From a bacterium (GTDB taxonomy: Bacteria; Planctomycetota; UBA1135; GCA-002686595): a DNA stretch of 56,576 nucleotides. The stretch lies in contig JAAETM010000109.1 of the NCBI GenBank assembly GCA_024228395.1, positions 1 through 56,576 on the forward strand, written 5' to 3'. Below the pieces are notes generated by a model, which worked only from the letters and a program-made list of their open reading frames with translations, was not told the origin of the DNA and ran no database searches. Positions 52,653-56,576 of the stretch are shown here, piece by piece; positions within the stretch are counted from its first letter, which is position 1, and every line of letters begins with the position of its first letter. Position numbers and translations under genes: made by a program.

Positions 52653-54056
52653 GTGAAAACCTCCTTCGAATCCCTGAACTTATCACCCGAGCTGCTCGGC
52701 GTGGTGGATCAGATGGGCTACACCGAGCCCTCCCAAATCCAGGCTGCGGCGATCCCCATCCTGCTAGCGGGCGACGACGTCATCGGCCAATCCAAGACAG
52801 GCAGCGGCAAGACGGCTGCCTTCGCCTTGCCGATCCTCCAAGAGGTAGATTTGGACAATCGCGAAGTTCAAGCCCTCGTGCTCTGCCCGACCCGTGAGTT
52901 GTCCGCCCAGGTGGCGCGTGAGTTCCGCAAGCTGGCCAGAGCCCACTCCGGACTGTCCGTGATCGAAGTGGTGGGAGGCCAACCCTCCAGACCCCAACGC
53001 GAAGCCCTTGAGCGTGGCGTGCACGTGGTGATCGGAACCCCCGGCCGCGTGCAGGATTTCCTGCAGCGCCGCGTACTCGAAGTACACGACCTGCGCACCG
53101 TCGTGCTCGATGAAGCCGACCGCATGCTGGACATGGGCTTTGGCGAGGACGTGGGCCGCATCCTGAAATCCCTCCCGCACAAGCGTCAAACCGTTCTCTT
53201 TTCAGCGACCTTCCCCGATTCGATCGAAAGCATCAGTCGCAAGTACCAGAACCAGCCCTACCGCATCACGGTGGAAACGCCCAAGCAGGAGCTCGACCAC
53301 ATCTTGCAAGTGCAATTGGTCGCGCACCCCGACAAACATCTGCAAGCCCTGGTCTGGGCGCTCAAGAAATACCCCCACGAATCCGCCCTGGTGTTCTGTA
53401 ACTTCAAGTCCTCGGTGGCCGACGTGGTCGACCACCTGGGCCACGCCGGCGTGAGCATCGAGCGCCTCGATGGGGACCTGGATCAGTTCCACCGCGACCA
53501 GGTTCTAGCCCGCTTCCGCAATGGCAGCGTGCGCATCCTGGTGGCCACCGACGTGGCCGGCCGAGGTTTGGACGTGAAGGACCTGGACCTGGTCGTCAAC
53601 CTGGAACTGCCGAGCCAACCCGAGATCTACTTGCACCGCATCGGCCGCACCGGCCGCGCCGGCGAACGCGGCTGCGCCGTTTCGATCACCAGCCACCGTG
53701 ACGACAAACGCCTCAGGACCGCAGCCCAACTCACCGGGCACTCCCTGGATATCATCGAACCCAACCTGGATCAAGCGGGCCCCCTGCCCGTGCAATTGGC
53801 CTCGATCGCCGGCTCCGCGCCCATGGCCACGATCCTGATCTCCGGAGGCCGCAAGGACCGCATCCGCCCCGGCGACATCGTCGGCGCCCTCACCGGCCAG
53901 GCAGGCAACCTGCGCGGCGATCAGCTGGGCAAGATCGAAGTGCAAGATCGACTCTCCTACGTGGCCGTGACCCGCGAGCAAGCCCCCGCTGCCGTCAAAA
54001 GCCTCAACGCGGGCCGCATCAAGAAGAAGAAGTTCCGCGCCACGCTGGTGGGCTGA
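52653..54056 (+). CDS. dbpA: DEAD-box RNA helicase DbpA
   Basis: ATP-dependent RNA helicase of large-subunit ribosome assembly; E. coli DbpA binds 23S rRNA hairpin 92. The 467-residue product has the Q motif, GSGKT (50-54), PTREL, DEAD (153-156), SAT (184-186) and HRIGRTGRAG. The C-terminal domain (about 393-465, TILISGGRKDRIRPGDIVGA) is the DbpA RNA-binding domain that gives rRNA specificity. The GTG start at 52653 is supported by the -10 box 6 nt upstream. Ends with a KKKKFRA basic tail typical of DbpA. Confidence 0.94.
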   Translation: MKTSFESLNLSPELLGVVDQMGYTEPSQIQAAAIPILLAGDDVIGQSKTGSGKTAAFALPILQEVDLDNREVQALVLCPTRELSAQVAREFRKLARAHSGLSVIEVVGGQPSRPQREALERGVHVVIGTPGRVQDFLQRRVLEVHDLRTVVLDEADRMLDMGFGEDVGRILKSLPHKRQTVLFSATFPDSIESISRKYQNQPYRITVETPKQELDHILQVQLVAHPDKHLQALVWALKKYPHESALVFCNFKSSVADVVDHLGHAGVSIERLDGDLDQFHRDQVLARFRNGSVRILVATDVAGRGLDVKDLDLVVNLELPSQPEIYLHRIGRTGRAGERGCAVSITSHRDDKRLRTAAQLTGHSLDIIEPNLDQAGPLPVQLASIAGSAPMATILISGGRKDRIRPGDIVGALTGQAGNLRGDQLGKIEVQDRLSYVAVTREQAPAAVKSLNAGRIKKKKFRATLVG

Positions 54057-54168
54057 CGGGTCGGGGCGATGGGGGACTACCAGAGCAGTCTCCTTATCTG
54101 CCAATACAGTCCATCGAAATCCATAATTCCATGTAACGCAATCGCCGGCCAAGGGCACTGCCCGCGAC

Positions 54169-56576
54169 ATGACACCGATCCCCCTAGAAGACCTCTTCCT
54201 CCGCTACCGCTCCGACAACGACCTGCACGCTCTGGGCCAGGTCTTCGACCGCACAGCGCCCCACCTGCTTTCCCTGGCGCGCCGCCTGGCTGGCAAGCAG
54301 GCCGATGACGTGCTGCAGGACACCTTCCTGGCCGCCATCGAAAATTCCACCGCCTGGGATGCGGAGCGCCCCTTGGTCCCCTGGCTGATGGGCATCCTGA
54401 CCCACCGCGCCCAACGCACCTGGAAGGAAACCGGCCGCAAGCCCGACCCCAACCGCCTGCCGGAGAGCGAAGTCCAGACCCCGGACAACCTGGTGATGGC
54501 CAAGGAGTTCCAAGCCTCCCTAAAAGAAGCCCTCGAGTCACTCTCCCCGGTACTGCGGCAGACGGTGAACGCATCCCTCTTCGAAGGCCAAACCCCAACG
54601 CAACTGGCCGTCAACCTGGGCGTGGAACCGGGCACCATCCGCCAACGGTTACGCCGCGGGCTGGGTGAATTGCGGCTGGCCCTCAAGGGCGCGTTCCTTT
54701 TGCTGTTTGGCCTGTTTGGTCTGCGCTCCAATGGTTTGGCCGCAATGCGCTCGCAGATTTTGCAAGAAGCCGCAAAAGGGGGCTCCATAGGATTGGTCAC
54801 GACCGGCGGCGCAACAGCCAGCGCCCGATGGGCCGGGTTGATTGTTCTGCTCACCGGGTTTGCCGCCATCTCAAGGCCCCTTTGGAACGATCAAGAGCAA
54901 CCAGATTCTGAATCGGACATGGCTACGCTAGTTCAACCGGAAACGGATCATTCCGGTGACAAGACACTTCTACGATCGCCGTCCTCCAGTCATAGAGAAG
55001 CAGCTTCGCTCACCGATCAGCAAAGCGAATCCGATCAGGCCCGCGCGCTGACTATCCAGGTCCGGTGGCAAGACAGCGACCAACCCGCGGGCATTCGTAG
55101 AATCGCGATTCAATACTATGGGCAAGAGAGCAAGTTCTTCCAAACAGATGAACTCGGCTGGCTCCGTGTGCTCCTGGCACCCGGAGACTCCCCGAGTTCC
55201 CTTTCTGTGATGGCGACAGATGACAGCCCAGCCTCCGAACTATTCGTTGGGCGCTCTCAGTTCAAGGATCCAATCACGATCGAGGTGCATCGCGGCGGAA
55301 GCCTCAGTGGGCAAGTTGTGGACCTGAAAGGCGAGCCCGTGCCGCATGCCATGGTTCAAGCTTGGCAAGGCAAGTACTTTCGCTACCCGCCTTTCCGTAC
55401 TGTGGAAGCGGACAAGGAGGGTCGTTTCATGCTGCCTCACATTTCAGAGGTTTGCATCATTGCCCATGCCAAAGGCATGGCGGGGCAACGCGGGTTGAAA
55501 GGCAAGGTCGGCGTGGATGAAGAGCTTGCCGGGCACACACTCATTGTAGCTCCGGAAGCGACGGTTGCTGGCATTGTGCTCCAGCCAGATGGAACCCCCG
55601 CTGTGGGGGCCAAGCTAACAATTAGACACCGGACCAGCCAAAGGAGTGCATGGCAACAAACCCATGACGGGGAAATTGCCACCTTTGAGGCAGGAAGTGG
55701 CGAAGCTGTATCGGATGCGGATGGCGGTTTTCGAATCAAGGGGCTCCCCCTGCGATCTCACTCAGCCATGGTCAGGCTCGCTCCATTCCTCGAGCGGCAG
55801 TATTCCCTGGAGCCGTTGCCGGAACAGAATTCGCTTCAGCTAGATGCGGGCGAGAGTTTCTCCGGCACAGTGCTCGACGCCAATGGGCTCCCTGTTCCCG
55901 AGGCGGAGGTCTGTTATTGGCCTTACTTTGGCAACCGCCAAAGCACCCCATATTGGAATGCTGTCAACGAGCTCGATGGCACTTTCAACCTGCACGGAAT
56001 GCTCCCGAAGTCGGGCTACCCCAGAGGCTTGCTGGTGTGCGCACCAGGTCACGCCGTGCTTGCCATGGCCCCCCTGCCCGAGCCAAACGTAAGGATCAAA
56101 TTGCTACCAGAGAAGCGTCTAAAAGGGCGCGTGACCCGCGGGAACGGGGCCCCTGCTGTAAACATTTTGGTTCGCATCCAAGGCGACCGCTTGCTCGATT
56201 TGGGTTACACGAGTGATACGGCTCATACCTGGGAGAAAGTAGCCAAGAACAACGAAGCCAGGACCGACGCCGAAGGCCGTTTCGACTTCGGTGGTTTGTA
56301 CCCTGGGCTGTTTGCCGTGAAAGTATTTGCGGACGAAGAAGAGCAACACTGGCTCGAGCAATTGACCACCTCCGGCGCTGCAGAGTTGAAATTCCAACTG
56401 ACCGAGGCGAGCTTACGAAAAGTCGTGATTCGCCCAGAAGTACTCAACGGACTGACCGGCAAGCCCATTGTGGATTTTCAGTTCTCGGCGTACGTGACAA
56501 AAGATGGCCGTAGCCACGGGCGCGGGCGAAACTTGAGCAAAGGAGATTTGGGCCTCGAAGCTACTGGCATCGAACC
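54169..56576 (+). CDS. ECF-type sigma factor fused to a membrane segment and carboxypeptidase-regulatory-like repeats (3' partial)
   Basis: Open to the window end without a stop: at least 802 residues. Residues 1-165 are a sigma-70 family protein: region 2 (ADDVLQDTFLAAIE, WLMGILTHRAQR) and region 4 (LESLSPVLRQTV, TPTQLAVNLGVEPGTIRQRLRRGLGELR). Then a short hydrophobic stretch (175-185), one transmembrane helix (about 220-235, AGLIVLLTGFAAI), an acidic linker and several carboxypeptidase-regulatory-like beta repeats, e.g. GSLSGQVVDLKGEPVPHAMV, ATVAGIVLQPDGTPAVGAKL, ESFSGTVLDANGLPVPEAEV, KRLKGRVTRGNGAPAVNI. If intact, the sigma domain would be cytoplasmic and the repeats exported. I recall this architecture in planctomycetes. 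The rest of the gene lies outside the window. Confidence 0.85.
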   Translation, partial: MTPIPLEDLFLRYRSDNDLHALGQVFDRTAPHLLSLARRLAGKQADDVLQDTFLAAIENSTAWDAERPLVPWLMGILTHRAQRTWKETGRKPDPNRLPESEVQTPDNLVMAKEFQASLKEALESLSPVLRQTVNASLFEGQTPTQLAVNLGVEPGTIRQRLRRGLGELRLALKGAFLLLFGLFGLRSNGLAAMRSQILQEAAKGGSIGLVTTGGATASARWAGLIVLLTGFAAISRPLWNDQEQPDSESDMATLVQPETDHSGDKTLLRSPSSSHREAASLTDQQSESDQARALTIQVRWQDSDQPAGIRRIAIQYYGQESKFFQTDELGWLRVLLAPGDSPSSLSVMATDDSPASELFVGRSQFKDPITIEVHRGGSLSGQVVDLKGEPVPHAMVQAWQGKYFRYPPFRTVEADKEGRFMLPHISEVCIIAHAKGMAGQRGLKGKVGVDEELAGHTLIVAPEATVAGIVLQPDGTPAVGAKLTIRHRTSQRSAWQQTHDGEIATFEAGSGEAVSDADGGFRIKGLPLRSHSAMVRLAPFLERQYSLEPLPEQNSLQLDAGESFSGTVLDANGLPVPEAEVCYWPYFGNRQSTPYWNAVNELDGTFNLHGMLPKSGYPRGLLVCAPGHAVLAMAPLPEPNVRIKLLPEKRLKGRVTRGNGAPAVNILVRIQGDRLLDLGYTSDTAHTWEKVAKNNEARTDAEGRFDFGGLYPGLFAVKVFADEEEQHWLEQLTTSGAAELKFQLTEASLRKVVIRPEVLNGLTGKPIVDFQFSAYVTKDGRSHGRGRNLSKGDLGLEATGIE

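Overview
The window reads as a chromosomal segment of a moderately GC-rich bacterium, most probably a marine planctomycete or close relative. Pointers are an exported VCBS/ASPIC (UnbV-like) protein with thioredoxin and TPR modules, an ECF-type sigma factor fused through a membrane segment to carboxypeptidase-regulatory-like repeats, many large lipoproteins of unknown function, an exported protein ending in a module I recall from marine planctomycetes, and many genes without a Shine-Dalgarno sequence. The assignment is inference; there is no rRNA, tRNA, CRISPR array, phage or intact IS element to confirm it.

Layout. 1-9.3 kb: housekeeping genes on the plus strand (leuS, a tldE/tldD pair, a short RNase II/R-type exonuclease, a membrane-anchored GltB-like FMN/Fe-S protein). 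9.5-11.1 kb: a secreted protein with a strong terminator. 11.3-12.4 kb: moaA on the minus strand, divergent from 12.5-19.6 kb, an operon of a very large exported VCBS/ASPIC/thioredoxin/TPR protein and two dynamin-like GTPases with overlapping start/stop codons. 19.6-26.3 kb: small membrane proteins, then an envelope-glycan cluster (FkbM methyltransferase, Wzx-like flippase, HAD phosphatase, UbiA/DPPR-synthase-like prenyltransferase, GT-C glycosyltransferase). 26.4-28.5 kb: pqiA/pqiB lipid-transport pair. 29.0-35.3 kb: minus-strand giant lipoprotein, M18 aminopeptidase and a eukaryote-like protein arginine methyltransferase. 35.4-39.1 kb: two HTH-plus-transmembrane proteins and slyX. 39.2-42.3 kb: a cyclophilin-parvulin fusion lipoprotein and glnS. 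42.5-47.0 kb: a reprolysin-like protein lacking its catalytic Glu and a fibronectin-type lipoprotein. 47.2-50.3 kb: small lipoprotein, msrA, a broken crp/fnr gene, a DUF2892 protein and a SEC-C protein. 50.5-54.1 kb: hflK-hflC and dbpA. 54.2 kb to the end: the sigma-factor fusion, cut by the window edge.

The most notable observation is at 14286-14288. The VCBS/ASPIC gene is interrupted by a TGA, yet the same reading frame continues with family-like sequence for about 600 codons. Directly after the TGA lies a hairpin with the geometry of the E. coli fdhF SECIS element: 11-nt spacer, 17-nt hairpin, AGGUC in the loop, all enclosed by an 8-bp outer stem. I read this as a selenocysteine codon in a protein family I do not know as a selenoprotein.

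Two genome-wide habits also show. Many genes have a TANNNT-like -10 box exactly 6 nt before the start codon, which predicts leaderless mRNAs. A family of short imperfect inverted repeats with ends TAGCCCGG...CGGGCTA sits in several intergenic spaces near gene ends.
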